This document shows positions 1 to 12,428 of a stretch of 64,000 nt of DNA, in pieces. The position numbers and the translations under genes were made by a program. The DNA is taken from assembly GCF_019218755.1 (NCBI RefSeq), contig NZ_JAHUWZ010000002.1:1-64000 (forward strand). The letters are read 5' to 3'. The notes under the pieces were generated by a model. It was not told where the DNA came from. It made no database searches and was given only the letters and a program-made list of their open reading frames with translations. Source of the stretch: Acidovorax sp. sif1233 (GTDB lineage: Bacteria > Pseudomonadota > Gammaproteobacteria > Burkholderiales > Burkholderiaceae_C). Position 1 is the stretch's first letter. Every line of letters begins with the position of its first letter.

Positions 1-1
1 G

Positions 2-160
2 CCCCGGCCCGCCCTGCGGGCGGCGGGTGCCGCGATGCGCCCCGCCGGCGGCAAGGCGGCCCCCGCCGCGCGGCCACCTTCCATCGCGGCGGCCAGGCCG
101 AAGGCCCCCGCACCGCAGCCCGTGGCGGCGGGCGCGGAGGATGACTGGGAGAGCTTCTGA
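2..160 (+). CDS. Methyl-accepting chemotaxis protein, C-terminal tail (partial)
   Basis: The open frame enters from outside the window and stops at a TGA at 158-160. About 52 codons are visible. They encode an Ala/Pro-rich flexible segment that ends in Glu-Asp-Asp-Trp-Glu-Ser-Phe. A terminal W-E-S/T-F pentapeptide on a flexible linker is the CheR/CheB docking tail of many transmembrane chemoreceptors. The sensory, HAMP and signalling domains would lie before the window, so the call rests on the tail alone. The gene converges on the next one, with 54 bp between stop codons and a short GC hairpin (GGGGC-TGTG-GCCCC) near 203-216. Confidence 0.6.
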   Translation, partial: PRPALRAAGAAMRPAGGKAAPAARPPSIAAARPKAPAPQPVAAGAEDDWESF

Positions 161-214
161 CAGGCGCCCGGGCTGGAAGGGGGAGGGGCCGGAAGGAGAC
201 GGGGCTGTGGCCCC

Positions 215-1474
215 TCAGCCCGTGCCGGCGCCGTGCGGAGCCAAGGCGGCCCTGGCCTCAGCCCCCGGCGGCGCCTGCCTGAACGGGCTGCGCTCCTGCA
301 GTTCGTCCAGGTAGTGCTGGACGCCTTCGCTTTCGCGCGCCAGGAACCGCTCCACCGCTTCGGCGAAGGCCGGGTGCGCCAGCCAGTGGGCACTGGTGGC
401 CTGCACCGGCAGCAGCGCGCGGGCCATCTTGTGTTCACCCTGGGCACCGCCCTCAAAGCGCCGCGCGCCGTGTTCGATGCACCACTGCAGGGGCTGGTAG
501 TAGCAGGCCTCGAAATGCAGGCAGTCCACGCGCTCCAGCGCCCCCCAGTAGCGGCCATACGCCACGGGTTCATGGGCGTTTGGGCCGCTGGCGCTTGATG
601 AATCCGCGCCGACAGCTATCAGACTGCTGGCAATGGGCCGCCCGTTGCGTTCGGCGATGAAAAGCAGCCAGGCGCCGGGCAGCTGCGCGGCCATGCGCGC
701 GAAGAAGTCGCGCGTGAGGTAGGGCGGGTTGCCGTGCTCGAGGTAGGTGCGCTCGTAGCAGCGGTAGAAGAAATCCCAGTCCGCCTGCGGGATGTCCGTG
801 CCGCGCGCCCACCGGAACGTAACGCCCGCATCGGCCACGCGGCGGCGTTCCTGGCGGATCTTCTTGCGTTTTTCCTGGGACAGGCTGGCGAGGAATTCGT
901 CGAAGCTGCGGTAGCCGTCCCCGCCGCCGGGCGCGGGAGCCTGGTTCTTCCAGTGGAATTGCACGGTGTGCCGCAGCATCAGGTCGCGCCCCGCGCAGGT
1001 CCGCGCGTCGTCGTCGCTGGCAAACAGCACATGCACGGAAGAGACGTTTTCCTCCCCGCACCACTGGCACACGGCCTGCACCAGCAGCGCGCGCGTGGCC
1101 TCGTCGCGCGCCATCAGGCGCGTACCGGGCACCGGCGTGAAAGGCACGGCCACGACGGCCTTGGGGTAGTACGGCACGCCGTGCTGCTCATACGCGCTGG
1201 CCCACGCCCAGTCGAACACATACTCGCCGTACGAATGGCTCTTGAGGTACAGGGGGCAGGCCGCGATCAGCGTGCCGTCCTCCCACAGGGTCATGAACCG
1301 GGGGGCCCAGCCGGTGCGTGGCGTGGCGCTGCCGCTTTCGTGCAGGGCGGCCAGGTATTCGTGCCGCATGAAGGGCGTGGGGTGGCTTTGCCGGGCGAGC
1401 AGGGCGTTCCAGGCGTCGGCCCCGACGTCGAGCGGGGATGCGAGTACGCGGGCGATAATGGCGGCTTCAGCCAT
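215..1474 (-). CDS. DUF482 / FemAB-like GNAT-fold acyltransferase family protein
   Basis: The 419-residue protein belongs to the DUF482 ('peptidogalycan biosynthesis') family, which has a GNAT/FemAB-like fold. Family hallmarks are the early HPTPFMRHEYLAALHESG segment, SQEKRKKIRQERRRV near the middle, and late WGALERVDCLHFEACYYQPL and FEGGAQGEHK blocks. The length is normal. Enzymatic specificity is not known; transfer of an aminoacyl or acyl group is inferred from the fold. The gene is divergent from nadE across about 80 bp. An internal stretch, SLIAVGADSSSASGPN (DNA 584-626), looks like a captured copy of a Comamonadaceae intergenic repeat and is probably a surface loop. Confidence 0.8.
   Translation of the reverse strand: MAEAAIIARVLASPLDVGADAWNALLARQSHPTPFMRHEYLAALHESGSATPRTGWAPRFMTLWEDGTLIAACPLYLKSHSYGEYVFDWAWASAYEQHGVPYYPKAVVAVPFTPVPGTRLMARDEATRALLVQAVCQWCGEENVSSVHVLFASDDDARTCAGRDLMLRHTVQFHWKNQAPAPGGGDGYRSFDEFLASLSQEKRKKIRQERRRVADAGVTFRWARGTDIPQADWDFFYRCYERTYLEHGNPPYLTRDFFARMAAQLPGAWLLFIAERNGRPIASSLIAVGADSSSASGPNAHEPVAYGRYWGALERVDCLHFEACYYQPLQWCIEHGARRFEGGAQGEHKMARALLPVQATSAHWLAHPAFAEAVERFLARESEGVQHYLDELQERSPFRQAPPGAEARAALAPHGAGTG
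584..626. repeat. Comamonadaceae ~50 bp repeat, copy inside a coding region
   Basis: GCGCTTGATGAAT followed by GCGC and CAGCTATCA matches, in the same order and spacing, the intergenic copy at 9482-9534. It lies in frame within the DUF482 gene and encodes a Ser/Gly/Ala-rich loop. The identity is imperfect and was judged by eye. Confidence 0.5.
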
Positions 1475-1554
1475 GCGATCCCCCGCTCCACCCCCGGTGC
1501 CGCGGGTCCGCAGTGGCGGTATTCAACCTGGCCGCAGGGGCCGATTCCAGTTCC

Positions 1555-3607
<2,053 letters not shown>

Positions 3608-3684
3608 GGGGCCGCGCCCGCCTGGCCGGGGCCGCACGGGCTCCCGCAAGGAAAAGGCACGCAAGACACACAAGGACAAGGCAC

Positions 3685-3724
3685 AAAGCGAAAGGGGCGG
3701 AAAACCGCCCCTTTCGCTTTTGTT
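3685..3724 (+). terminator. Intrinsic terminator after glnB
   Basis: A perfect 16-bp stem (AAAGCGAAAGGGGCGG and its complement) with an AAAA loop is followed by a T-rich run. The A-rich 5' side means it may also stop transcription from the right. Confidence 0.9.
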
Positions 3725-3785
3725 TTGTTGTGTGGCTGCCGGCAGCGCGATGCGGGGGTGACCCCGTACCCGCGCGGCCCGGCCG

Positions 3786-4379
3786 TCAGATCACGGCACG
3801 CAGCGGCACCGGCGCCTGACCAGGGCCGGCGGACTGTACCAGCGTGCGCAGCAGCGCATCGGCGTCGGCGGACGCATGCAGCAGTCCCATCTGCCATTCG
3901 CCCATGAAGCCGCTGGCCACGCTGTGGTCCAGGAAGCCCATCAGCGCGTCGTAGTAGCCCGCGACATTGAGCAGGCCCAGCGGCTTGTCGTGGTAGCCCA
4001 GCTGGCGCCAGGTCCACACCTCGAACAGCTCTTCGAAGGTGCCGATGCCGCCGGGCAGGGCCAGGAAGGCGTCGCTGCGCTCGGCCATCATCGCCTTGCG
4101 CTCGTGCATGGTCTGCACGATGTGAAGCTCGTCGCACAGGCGGTTGGCCAGCTCCTTGTCCACCAGCGCCTGCGGAATCACGCCCACCACGCGCCCGCCC
4201 GCCACGCGGGTGGCCTCGGCCACCGTGCCCATCAGCCCGCTGCGCCCACCGCCATACACCAGCTGCCCGCCACGTTGGCCGATCCACTGGCCCACGGCCT
4301 TGGCGGCCTGGGCGAAGGCCGGGTTCTCGCCAGGGCGCGAGCCGCAGTACACACACACTGAAAATGCCGGTTCAACCAT
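3786..4379 (-). CDS. LOG-family protein (Rossman-fold nucleotide/cytokinin-riboside monophosphate phosphoribohydrolase)
   Basis: The 197-residue protein matches the TIGR00730/LOG family. These enzymes cleave the N-glycosidic bond of nucleoside 5'-monophosphates, classically cytokinin ribotides. The signature LPGGIGTFEELFEVWTW is present, as are VYCGSRPG near the start and VYGGGRSGLMG. The length is normal. Bacterial family members often act on AMP, so the name 'lysine decarboxylase' seen in databases is misleading. Its start overlaps the end of dgkA by 8 bp, so the two are translationally coupled on the minus strand. Confidence 0.88.
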   Translation of the reverse strand: MVEPAFSVCVYCGSRPGENPAFAQAAKAVGQWIGQRGGQLVYGGGRSGLMGTVAEATRVAGGRVVGVIPQALVDKELANRLCDELHIVQTMHERKAMMAERSDAFLALPGGIGTFEELFEVWTWRQLGYHDKPLGLLNVAGYYDALMGFLDHSVASGFMGEWQMGLLHASADADALLRTLVQSAGPGQAPVPLRAVI

Positions 4380-4782
4380 GGAAGATCCTCTGAAAAACAG
4401 CCGCGCCCCAGATGCCCATGCACAGCAGCAGCGCCAGCAGCACGGCGGCGCTGCCCATGTCCTTGGCGCGTTTTGAAAGGTCGTGCCATTCGGGGCCGAT
4501 GCGGTCGATGGCGGTCTCGATGCCAGTGTTGAGCAGCTCCACGATCATCACGATCACCACGGAGCCTGCCAGCAGCGCCACCTCCACCCAGCTGCGCCCC
4601 AGCCACAGCGACAGGGGCAGCAGCACCATGGCGGCAATGGCCTCCTGGCGGAACGCCTTTTCGTTCCAGCCCGCGCGCAGGCCTTCCAGCGAATAGCCGG
4701 CGGCGTGCCAGATGCGGTTCAGGCCCGAGCGGGCTTTCTGGGGGTTGGCGGGCGCGACGGGCTGCGGCGGAGATAGGGACAT
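4372..4782 (-). CDS. dgkA: Diacylglycerol kinase
   Basis: The 136-residue inner-membrane enzyme phosphorylates diacylglycerol to phosphatidate, recycling lipid released by membrane-derived glycan synthesis. Three hydrophobic segments are visible, as is the family signature ELLNTGIETAIDRIG; RQEAIAAMVLLPL is the first membrane helix. The start at 4782 (MSLSPPQPV) follows family length; a longer frame opens upstream but is not conserved-looking. It overlaps the downstream LOG-family gene. Confidence 0.9.
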   Translation of the reverse strand: MSLSPPQPVAPANPQKARSGLNRIWHAAGYSLEGLRAGWNEKAFRQEAIAAMVLLPLSLWLGRSWVEVALLAGSVVIVMIVELLNTGIETAIDRIGPEWHDLSKRAKDMGSAAVLLALLLCMGIWGAAVFQRIFHG

Positions 4783-4841
4783 GGTCCGGGCATTGTCTCG
4801 CACCCGCGTGACAGCTGGCACGGCGAAGGGGTGGCGGGGGG

Positions 4842-5396
4842 CTACTTTTTTGGCAGCTCGAAGTGCACCAGGCGGGTGCCGGCCAGCGCGTCATGCCAGA
4901 ACTGCCGCTGGGGATGAAACCGGCTCAGGATGGCCCAGATGGCGACCCAGCCGAACAGCAGCACCAGCACCTCGAGGGCGGGCACGCCGAACAGGTAGGC
5001 GGCCAGCGGCGGCAGGAACCAGACCCAGCTGAGCAGGTAGCGCAGCAGGGCGCGCGCCTGGGTGATGGGGCGCCCTGCGGTGTCCACCACGCGGATGAGC
5101 CAGGTCTTCTGGGCCAGGGTCTGGCCCTTGGCCCAGAACCAGGTGAAATAGATGCCAAACACCACGAACAGGAAGGCCTGCAGGGCATGCCGGTTGTCCA
5201 GCGCGTGGCGGGTCTGGCTCAGGGTGCCGAACAGGTAGCCTGCGATGAAGACCACCCCGAACATCAGCATGCCCTCGTACAGCCAGCACGCCATGCGGCG
5301 CCACAGGTTGGGCGTCGTCGCGCCGATGCCGGCGGCTGAAGGCGCAGGGGAGGAGGGGGCGGCCGGCGGCGTGCGGGCGGGAGGGGAGGCGGTCAT
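4842..5396 (-). CDS. RDD-domain integral membrane protein
   Basis: The 184-residue protein has three hydrophobic segments (residues about 43-62, 74-90 and 125-155). The RDD family Arg/Asp pattern is represented by RRMACWLYEGMLM at helix 1 and by RVVDTAGRPIT plus FHPQRQFWHDALAGTRLV later. The first 30 residues are a Pro/Ala-rich cytoplasmic tail. RDD proteins are membrane proteins of uncertain function, some linked to ion or proton exchange. It follows DUF3106 by 52 bp in the sigma-factor cluster. Confidence 0.8.
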   Translation of the reverse strand: MTASPPARTPPAAPSSPAPSAAGIGATTPNLWRRMACWLYEGMLMFGVVFIAGYLFGTLSQTRHALDNRHALQAFLFVVFGIYFTWFWAKGQTLAQKTWLIRVVDTAGRPITQARALLRYLLSWVWFLPPLAAYLFGVPALEVLVLLFGWVAIWAILSRFHPQRQFWHDALAGTRLVHFELPKK

Positions 5397-5448
5397 TCCA
5401 GGGGGCGAAAGCGAGGCAGGAGCAAGGCGGGAAAGGCCGGCCGGCGGT

Positions 5449-6339
5449 CTACTGAGGATACAGGCCGGAATTGTCGGGTGTGACGATGGGAGCCGGGGCG
5501 GCGGGTGCTTCCCCGGAGCCTGCGCCCAGCGGTGCCAGCGCCGCCGGAACCGCCACGGGCACCGAGATGGGCGCGGTCTCCACCACCGTGGAGGCCGGAT
5601 TCTGCGTGGGCACGCCCGATGCGGGTGGCGCCGCGGGCGTCACCGGCGCTGCCACGCGCGGGAGGCTGTGGTCCAGCACGGGGGGGATCTTGGGCGCATT
5701 CGGACGGCTGGGGTTGGCCTGCGTGGCCGCTGGCACCTGGGCCAGTTTCTTGGGCGACACGGGCCGCAGCGCCGTGGCGGCGCCCTTGGGCTTGGGCGCC
5801 GCACGGGCCGCCAGGGCGCGTTTTTCTTCCTCGGACAGGGCCAGGTAGGCCTCCCACTGGGCGCGCTTGTCGTCGGGGGCGAGGCGATTGGTGACCGCGT
5901 AGTTCAACCGGGCCTGGTTGCGCTGCTGGGCACTCAGGCTGGCCCAGTCCGCCATGCGGTCGTGGAACTTGGCCTGTTCTTCCTCGGGGAGCGCGGAGAA
6001 ATTGGCCGCCAGCGCGAGCCAGCGGCGTTTTTGCGCCTCGCTGATCAGCGCCCAACGCTCCGCGAGCGGGTACAGCGCCAGCTTCTGGGGCGTGGTCAAG
6101 GTCTCCCAGCCCGGACCGGTCTCGACCTGCGGCACCATCGAGGTGCCATGGCGCGTGGGCGAGCGCGCGTTGTTGGGGCTGGCCACGGCCGCTTCCGCGC
6201 CGGCGGGCAGCAGGGTGCCGGGTGCCATGCGCATCTGCACCAGCACCTGGCCACCCACCGCCGCGAGCACACCCAAGAGCGCCAAAGCCAGCACGAAGGC
6301 TGGCAGGGCGGGGGAAGCGTCAGAAGGGCTTGGGTGCAT
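5449..6339 (-). CDS. DUF3106 domain protein, predicted periplasmic with N-terminal anchor
   Basis: The 296-residue protein has a single hydrophobic N-terminal segment (ALPAFVLALALLGVLAAVGG), followed by the DUF3106 region at residues about 65-165. That region repeats short W-x-x-L and L-x-P-x-Q-K motifs (GWETLTTPQKLALYPLAERW, RWLALAANFSALPEEEQAKF, DWASLSAQQRNQARLNY). The rest is Pro/Ala-rich and probably disordered. The function is unknown. In many betaproteobacteria it is encoded with DUF3619 and this sigma factor, which suggests an envelope-linked regulatory unit (inference). Confidence 0.8.
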   Translation of the reverse strand: MHPSPSDASPALPAFVLALALLGVLAAVGGQVLVQMRMAPGTLLPAGAEAAVASPNNARSPTRHGTSMVPQVETGPGWETLTTPQKLALYPLAERWALISEAQKRRWLALAANFSALPEEEQAKFHDRMADWASLSAQQRNQARLNYAVTNRLAPDDKRAQWEAYLALSEEEKRALAARAAPKPKGAATALRPVSPKKLAQVPAATQANPSRPNAPKIPPVLDHSLPRVAAPVTPAAPPASGVPTQNPASTVVETAPISVPVAVPAALAPLGAGSGEAPAAPAPIVTPDNSGLYPQ

Positions 6340-6359
6340 GCAGTACGGTGTCGGGCAGC

Positions 6360-6818
6360 TCAGTTCGGCTGCGCGGAGGTCTTGAGAAATTGTACGAAGC
6401 CCGGGTCTGCGTAGGCTGCGGGTGGCAGATCATCGGTCAGCAGCGCGGCATCCACCTCGGCCACGTCATTGGCACTGCTTTCGTCCTGGGCAATGTTGAT
6501 CACGACCAGGCCCACCACCAGGGCCATCAGGGGAACGGCGGAAACCAGCGCACTCCACCAGCCACCGCCTTCACTGCCGCCGCGGCCCAGCGTGGCGCTG
6601 CCGCCCGCGCCGTGGATGACGGCCGCAGGGGCCGCCAGGCGCACCGGCACGATGTCTTTCTTGCGCTTGGCCAGCGCCTGCACGCGCGAGGCGCGCAGCC
6701 GCTCGGAAATGTCATAAGGCAATTCGGCGGTGCCGCTGGACAACCGCGACGCGACGCGCAGCGCAAAGCGCTCTGCCGCAGCTTCTGCCTGTGTCGATGG
6801 GGTCTGTACAGTGTTCAT
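6360..6818 (-). CDS. DUF3619 family membrane-anchored protein, possible anti-sigma partner
   Basis: The 152-residue protein has a basic N-terminal cytosolic half (RFALRVASRLSSGTAELPYD, RLRASRVQALAKRKK) and one hydrophobic helix (WSALVSAVPLMALVVGLVVI) near residues 95-115. Its start codon overlaps the sigma factor stop (ATGA), a strong sign of coupling. Topology and position suggest an anti-sigma-like regulator, but no known anti-sigma domain is recognised, so that role is inference. Confidence 0.78.
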   Translation of the reverse strand: MNTVQTPSTQAEAAAERFALRVASRLSSGTAELPYDISERLRASRVQALAKRKKDIVPVRLAAPAAVIHGAGGSATLGRGGSEGGGWWSALVSAVPLMALVVGLVVINIAQDESSANDVAEVDAALLTDDLPPAAYADPGFVQFLKTSAQPN

Positions 6819-7384
6819 GGCTCGATTCCTTTGGCCTTCAGTGCCTTGCTGAGGGTTTGTATGGCACGAAAACAGTGCGTCTTGACACTGCCTTCGGAGC
6901 AGCCCATGGCGGCCGCCGTTTCTGCAACATCCATTTCTTCCCAGTAACGCATGAGGAACGCTTCCCGTTGACGTGGCGGAAGCTCGGCGATTTCAGCCTC
7001 GATACCGTGGAAGATCTGCGCCCGGCGGGTCAGATCCTCGGCGCTCTCCGCCCGTTCTCCACCATCCGGTCCTGAATACGCCTCCAGCAGATCAAAATCC
7101 ATGCCATCTTCGCCGGGGCCCTCGAAGTCGCTCATGCTCGAAAACAGTGCATTGCGGGTCTTCTGGCGCCGGAACCAGTCCAGGGTGCAGTTGGACAGGA
7201 TCCGCTGGTACAGCATGGGCAGCTCCGCCGCCGGCTTGTCGCCGTAGTGCTCCGCCAGCTTGAGCATGCTGTCCTGCACGATGTCGAGCGCCGCTTCCTC
7301 ATTGCGAACGTGGTAGACCGAACGCTTGAAAGCGCGCTTTTCTACACTTTTGAGGAAGTCGGAGAGTTCTTGTTCGGTTGCCAA
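6815..7384 (-). CDS. RNA polymerase sigma factor, ECF-like
   Basis: The 189-residue protein contains sigma-70 region 2 (residues about 15-75: AFKRSVYHVRNEEAALDIVQ, ending in DWFRRQKTR) and region 4 (residues about 125-180: ELPPRQREAFLMRYWEEMDV then AETAAAMGCSEGSVKTHCFR, a helix-turn-helix). The acidic linker between them is longer than usual. It heads the minus-strand unit with DUF3619 and DUF3106 and is divergent from ilvB across 294 bp. The target promoters are unknown. Confidence 0.87.
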   Translation of the reverse strand: MATEQELSDFLKSVEKRAFKRSVYHVRNEEAALDIVQDSMLKLAEHYGDKPAAELPMLYQRILSNCTLDWFRRQKTRNALFSSMSDFEGPGEDGMDFDLLEAYSGPDGGERAESAEDLTRRAQIFHGIEAEIAELPPRQREAFLMRYWEEMDVAETAAAMGCSEGSVKTHCFRAIQTLSKALKAKGIEP

Positions 7385-7678
7385 GACGGGTCAGCCCGGG
7401 AGGGGATCGGTGCCGGTGAGAGCGCAAAAATGTGGCTATCCGGCACGTGGAGCCTTTGATTATCGCATCCGCCGGGGTTTTTTTAGGCTGCCTGCGGTTT
7501 TACATGTGTTGCAGTGCGATAATCGCTGCTGCAATTCAAAAGGCAAACGGGTCACGGTCCGGCGCGGCAATCATCCCGCCCATGTCCTTGGCCTCAAGTT
7601 CCAAGCTGGCTTCACAAGAGCGCGTGCGAGGGGCACCCAAGGTTTTTCGTCAGAGAAATTCACAAAGGTTGATCGATC

Positions 7679-9472
7679 ATGGAAATCTCCAAGGCTGAAC
7701 TCACTTCAGCTGCCGCTGCCACGCAGGGCAATGCTTCTCCCAATTCCGGCTCGCAGGACCTCATGGGTTCCGAGATCCTCATCAAGTCGCTCCAGGCCGA
7801 GAACGTCCAGTACATCTGGGGCTATCCTGGCGGCGCCGTCCTCTATATCTACGACGCGCTCTACAAGCAAGACACCATCCAGCACGTGCTGGTGCGCCAC
7901 GAACAGGCCGCCGTGCACGCCGCCGACGGCTATGCGCGCGCCACCGGCGAAGTCGGCGTGGCCCTGGTCACTTCGGGCCCCGGCCTGACCAATGCGGTCA
8001 CCGGCATCGCCACGGCGTACATGGATTCGATCCCCATGGTGATCATCTCCGGCCAGGTGCCCACGCCCGCCATCGGGCTGGACGCCTTCCAGGAGTGCGA
8101 CACGGTCGGTATCACCCGCCCCATCGTCAAGCACAACTTCCTCGTCAAGGACCCGCGCGATCTGGCCATGACGATGAAGAAGGCCTTCCACATCGCCCGC
8201 ACCGGCCGCCCCGGCCCCGTGGTGGTGGACGTGCCCAAGGACGTTTCGTTCAAGAAGGTGCCCTACAGCGGCTACCCGCAGTCGGTGGAAATGCGCTCGT
8301 ACAACCCCGTGCGCAAGGGCCACGGCGGCCAGATCCGCAAGGCGCTGCAGTTGCTGCTGGCTGCCAAGCGCCCCTACATCTACACCGGCGGCGGCGTGCT
8401 GCTGGGCAATGCCACCAATGAGCTGCGCACGCTGGTGGACATGCTGGGCTATCCGGTCACCAACACGCTGATGGGCCTGGGCGCCTATCCCGCGTCGGAC
8501 CGCAAGTTCCTGGGCATGCTGGGCATGCACGGCACCATCGAGGCCAACAACGCGATGCAGAACTGCGACGTGCTGCTGGCCGTGGGCGCGCGCTTCGACG
8601 ACCGCGTGATCGGCAACCCCAAGCATTTCGCGCAGAACGACCGCAAGATCATCCACGTGGACATCGACCCGTCGAGCATCTCCAAGCGCGTGAAGGTGGA
8701 CATCCCGATCGTCGGCGACGTGAAGGACGTGCTCACCGAGCTGATCTCCATGATCCGCGAGAGCAGCACGCGCCCTGACGCGGGTGCTCTGGCCGCCTGG
8801 TGGGACACCATCGAAGGCTGGCGCAAGCGCGATTGCCTCAAGTACAGCATGGGCAGCAGCGACGTCATCAAGCCACAGTATGTGGTCGAGACGCTGTGGA
8901 ACATGACCAAGGATGCGGACACCTACATCACGTCCGACGTGGGCCAGCACCAGATGTGGGCCGCGCAGTACTACCGTTTCGACGAGCCGCGCCGCTGGAT
9001 CAATTCGGGCGGCCTGGGCACCATGGGCGTGGGCATTCCCTACGCCATGGGCATCAAGCTGGCCAAGCCGGACTCCGAGGTCTTCTGCATCACGGGCGAA
9101 GGCTCGGTGCAGATGAACATCCAGGAGCTGTCGACCTGCCTGCAGTACAACACGCCGATCAAGATCTGCTCGCTGAACAACCGCTACCTGGGCATGGTGC
9201 GGCAGTGGCAGGAAATCGAGTACTCCGGCCGCTACAGCCACAGCTACATGGACGCGCTGCCCAACTTCGTGAAGCTGGCCGAGGCCTACGGCCATGTGGG
9301 CATGCTCATCGAGCATCCCAAGGACGTGGAGCCCGCGCTGCGCGAAGCCCGCAAGCTCAAGGACCGCACGGTGTTCATGGACTTCCGCACCGACCCCACC
9401 GAGAACGTGTTCCCGATGGTGCAGGCCGGCAAGGGCATCACCGAAATGCTGCTGGGGTCGGAAGACCTTTAA
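7679..9472 (+). CDS. ilvB: Acetolactate synthase large (catalytic) subunit
   Basis: The 597-residue ThDP/FAD enzyme condenses pyruvate to 2-acetolactate (valine, leucine) or pyruvate with 2-oxobutyrate (isoleucine). The N-terminal domain has GYPGGAVLYIYDAL and RHEQAAVHAADGYARATG with the catalytic Glu. The C-terminal ThDP site is ITGEGSVQMN followed by NNRYLGMVRQWQE, where the usual GDG is GEG, as is common in this group. The chosen ATG gives an unconserved 28-residue leader before MGSEILIKSLQAENV, so translation might begin at that later Met. It is first of the ilvBHC series, with 143 bp to ilvH occupied by a repeat. Confidence 0.95.
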   Translation: MEISKAELTSAAAATQGNASPNSGSQDLMGSEILIKSLQAENVQYIWGYPGGAVLYIYDALYKQDTIQHVLVRHEQAAVHAADGYARATGEVGVALVTSGPGLTNAVTGIATAYMDSIPMVIISGQVPTPAIGLDAFQECDTVGITRPIVKHNFLVKDPRDLAMTMKKAFHIARTGRPGPVVVDVPKDVSFKKVPYSGYPQSVEMRSYNPVRKGHGGQIRKALQLLLAAKRPYIYTGGGVLLGNATNELRTLVDMLGYPVTNTLMGLGAYPASDRKFLGMLGMHGTIEANNAMQNCDVLLAVGARFDDRVIGNPKHFAQNDRKIIHVDIDPSSISKRVKVDIPIVGDVKDVLTELISMIRESSTRPDAGALAAWWDTIEGWRKRDCLKYSMGSSDVIKPQYVVETLWNMTKDADTYITSDVGQHQMWAAQYYRFDEPRRWINSGGLGTMGVGIPYAMGIKLAKPDSEVFCITGEGSVQMNIQELSTCLQYNTPIKICSLNNRYLGMVRQWQEIEYSGRYSHSYMDALPNFVKLAEAYGHVGMLIEHPKDVEPALREARKLKDRTVFMDFRTDPTENVFPMVQAGKGITEMLLGSEDL

Positions 9473-9481
9473 GCAAAATCG

Positions 9482-9534
9482 GGCTCCAGCGCTTGATTGG
9501 CAAGCGCAAGCAGCTATCAATTTGATAGCTATCA
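9482..9534. repeat. Comamonadaceae ~50 bp interspersed repeat (reference copy)
   Basis: GCTCCAGCGCTTGATTGG, CAAGCGCAAGCAGCTATC and AATTTGATAGCTATCA follow in order between ilvB and ilvH. The pieces are partly palindromic, so the RNA could fold. Related copies are noted at 584, 2296, 11418, 25449 and 56387. Confidence 0.75.
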
Positions 9535-9615
9535 CTTTTTGACGAATCTATTGCCTGCCAAGCCCGTGCATTACCGTGCACGGGGGAGGGCAGCGAAAAG
9601 AGGAATCTCTTCATC

Positions 9616-11203
<1,588 letters not shown>

Positions 11204-11221
11204 TCTCCTGTGCGAAGCACG

Positions 11222-11249
11222 AAAAGGCCACTTCACAGTGGCCTTTTTT
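11222..11249 (+). terminator. Intrinsic terminator after ilvC
   Basis: The stem AAAAGGCCACT / AGTGGCCTTTT is followed by a T run and lies 18 bp after the ilvC stop. Confidence 0.9.
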
Positions 11250-11417
11250 GTTGCCGGGCCACCTCCTGGCGCAAAGCCCGCCCGCTACTTGGGAGCGCGC
11301 TCACCTGCGCCGGGGGCTGGGGCGCTTCCTTTGGCGGGACGCCATGTTGGCAGGCGCTACACTGCGGCCTTCGCCTTTTGCGCGTGCGGCGCGCCGCCTG
11401 TTCCGTGGGTCAGGGTT

Positions 11418-11470
11418 GAAAACTATAAATTTAATAGCAGCTTGCGCAATACAGGCAAGCGCTGGAGGTC
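11418..11470. repeat. Comamonadaceae repeat upstream of pssA, reverse orientation
   Basis: AACTATAAATTTAATAGCAG, CTTGCGC and CAAGCGCTGGAGGTC form the reverse complement of the 9482-9534 copy with some substitutions. Its last bases, GGAGGT, lie 9-13 bp before the pssA ATG and look like that gene's Shine-Dalgarno sequence. Confidence 0.7.
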
Positions 11471-11476
11471 TATTTG

Positions 11477-12310
11477 ATGCATGACGGCAATGAATCCACC
11501 GACAACCCCGGTGTGATGGTGCGCAAGCGGCGCAAAGGCATCTACATCCTGCCCAACCTGTTCACGCTGGCGGCCCTGTTCGGTGGTTTCTATTCGATCG
11601 TGATGGCCATGAACGGCCGGTTCGACATGGCGGCGGTGGGCGTCTTCTGCGCCATGGTGCTGGACAGCCTGGACGGGCGCGTGGCGCGCATGACCAATAC
11701 GCAGAGCGCGTTTGGCGAGCAGATGGATTCGCTGTCCGACATGGTCTCGTTTGGAGCGGCGCCCGCGCTGATCGCCTATGAGTGGTCGCTCCAGGGCCTG
11801 GGCCGCTGGGGCTGGATCGCCGCGTTCGTGTACTGCGCCTGCGCGGCCTTGCGCCTTGCGCGCTTCAATGTGAATACCAGCGTGGTGGACAAGCGCTACT
11901 TCCAGGGACTGCCTTCGCCAGCCGCCGCCGCCCTGGTGGCCGGCTTCATCTGGCTCATGACGGAGCTGGGGGTGCATCCGGGAGAAGACCTGTGGCTGAC
12001 CTGGACGCAGACCACCTGGGTCATGTTCGCCTTCACGCTGTATGCGGGACTCACCATGGTGACCAACGTGCCGTTCTACAGCTTCAAGGACGTGCAGATG
12101 AAGAAGAGCGTGCCCTTTGCCGCCATCGTGCTGATAGCGCTGGGCATCGCGGTCATCAACATCCATCCCCCCATCGTGCTTTTCGGCGTGTTCGTCTGCT
12201 ATGGGCTGAGCGGCTACGGCGTCTATGCCTGGCGCAAGGCCAAGGGCCAGCACAGCAGCGTGATCAGCACGTCGACCGATGAACCCGATGAGCGTGGACT
12301 CCACAAGTGA
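11477..12310 (+). CDS. pssA: CDP-diacylglycerol-serine O-phosphatidyltransferase (phosphatidylserine synthase)
   Basis: The 277-residue integral membrane enzyme makes phosphatidylserine, the precursor of phosphatidylethanolamine. The CDP-alcohol phosphatidyltransferase motif is complete: [19 protein letters not shown] with the following SLSD supplies all the metal and substrate Asp residues. Six to eight hydrophobic helices are visible. ATG at 11477 is preferred over the TTG three bases upstream. The ribosome site GGAGG is supplied by the preceding repeat element. Confidence 0.93.
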   Translation: MHDGNESTDNPGVMVRKRRKGIYILPNLFTLAALFGGFYSIVMAMNGRFDMAAVGVFCAMVLDSLDGRVARMTNTQSAFGEQMDSLSDMVSFGAAPALIAYEWSLQGLGRWGWIAAFVYCACAALRLARFNVNTSVVDKRYFQGLPSPAAAALVAGFIWLMTELGVHPGEDLWLTWTQTTWVMFAFTLYAGLTMVTNVPFYSFKDVQMKKSVPFAAIVLIALGIAVINIHPPIVLFGVFVCYGLSGYGVYAWRKAKGQHSSVISTSTDEPDERGLHK

Positions 12311-12349
12311 CCACGGCGGCGGGTCGTGACTTGTGCTACATTGCATCGC

Positions 12350-12403
12350 ATGAACACGTTTGCACTGGCCCTACTGCTACCTCCCCACGGGCGGAGACAG
12401 TAA
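12350..12403 (+). CDS. leuL: Leucine leader peptide (attenuator) of leuA
   Basis: A 17-residue ORF, MNTFALALLLPPHGRRQ, precedes leuA by 116 bp. Four of its codons are leucine, two of them the rare CTA, clustered as CTG-GCC-CTA-CTG-CTA. It is followed by a terminator hairpin. This is the arrangement of transcription attenuation: stalling at the Leu codons when charged tRNA-Leu is scarce should prevent terminator formation. The ribosome site is weak in appearance. Confidence 0.75.
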   Translation: MNTFALALLLPPHGRRQ

Positions 12404-12428
12404 GCGCACGCGCACACTTTTTCCACAC

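Noticed and set aside
7432..7698. A leader peptide for ilvB (short frame with several Ile codons near 7517)
   Set aside because: The frame is 88 codons and overlaps the ilvB start, Ile/Val/Leu codons are not tightly clustered, and no terminator hairpin follows.
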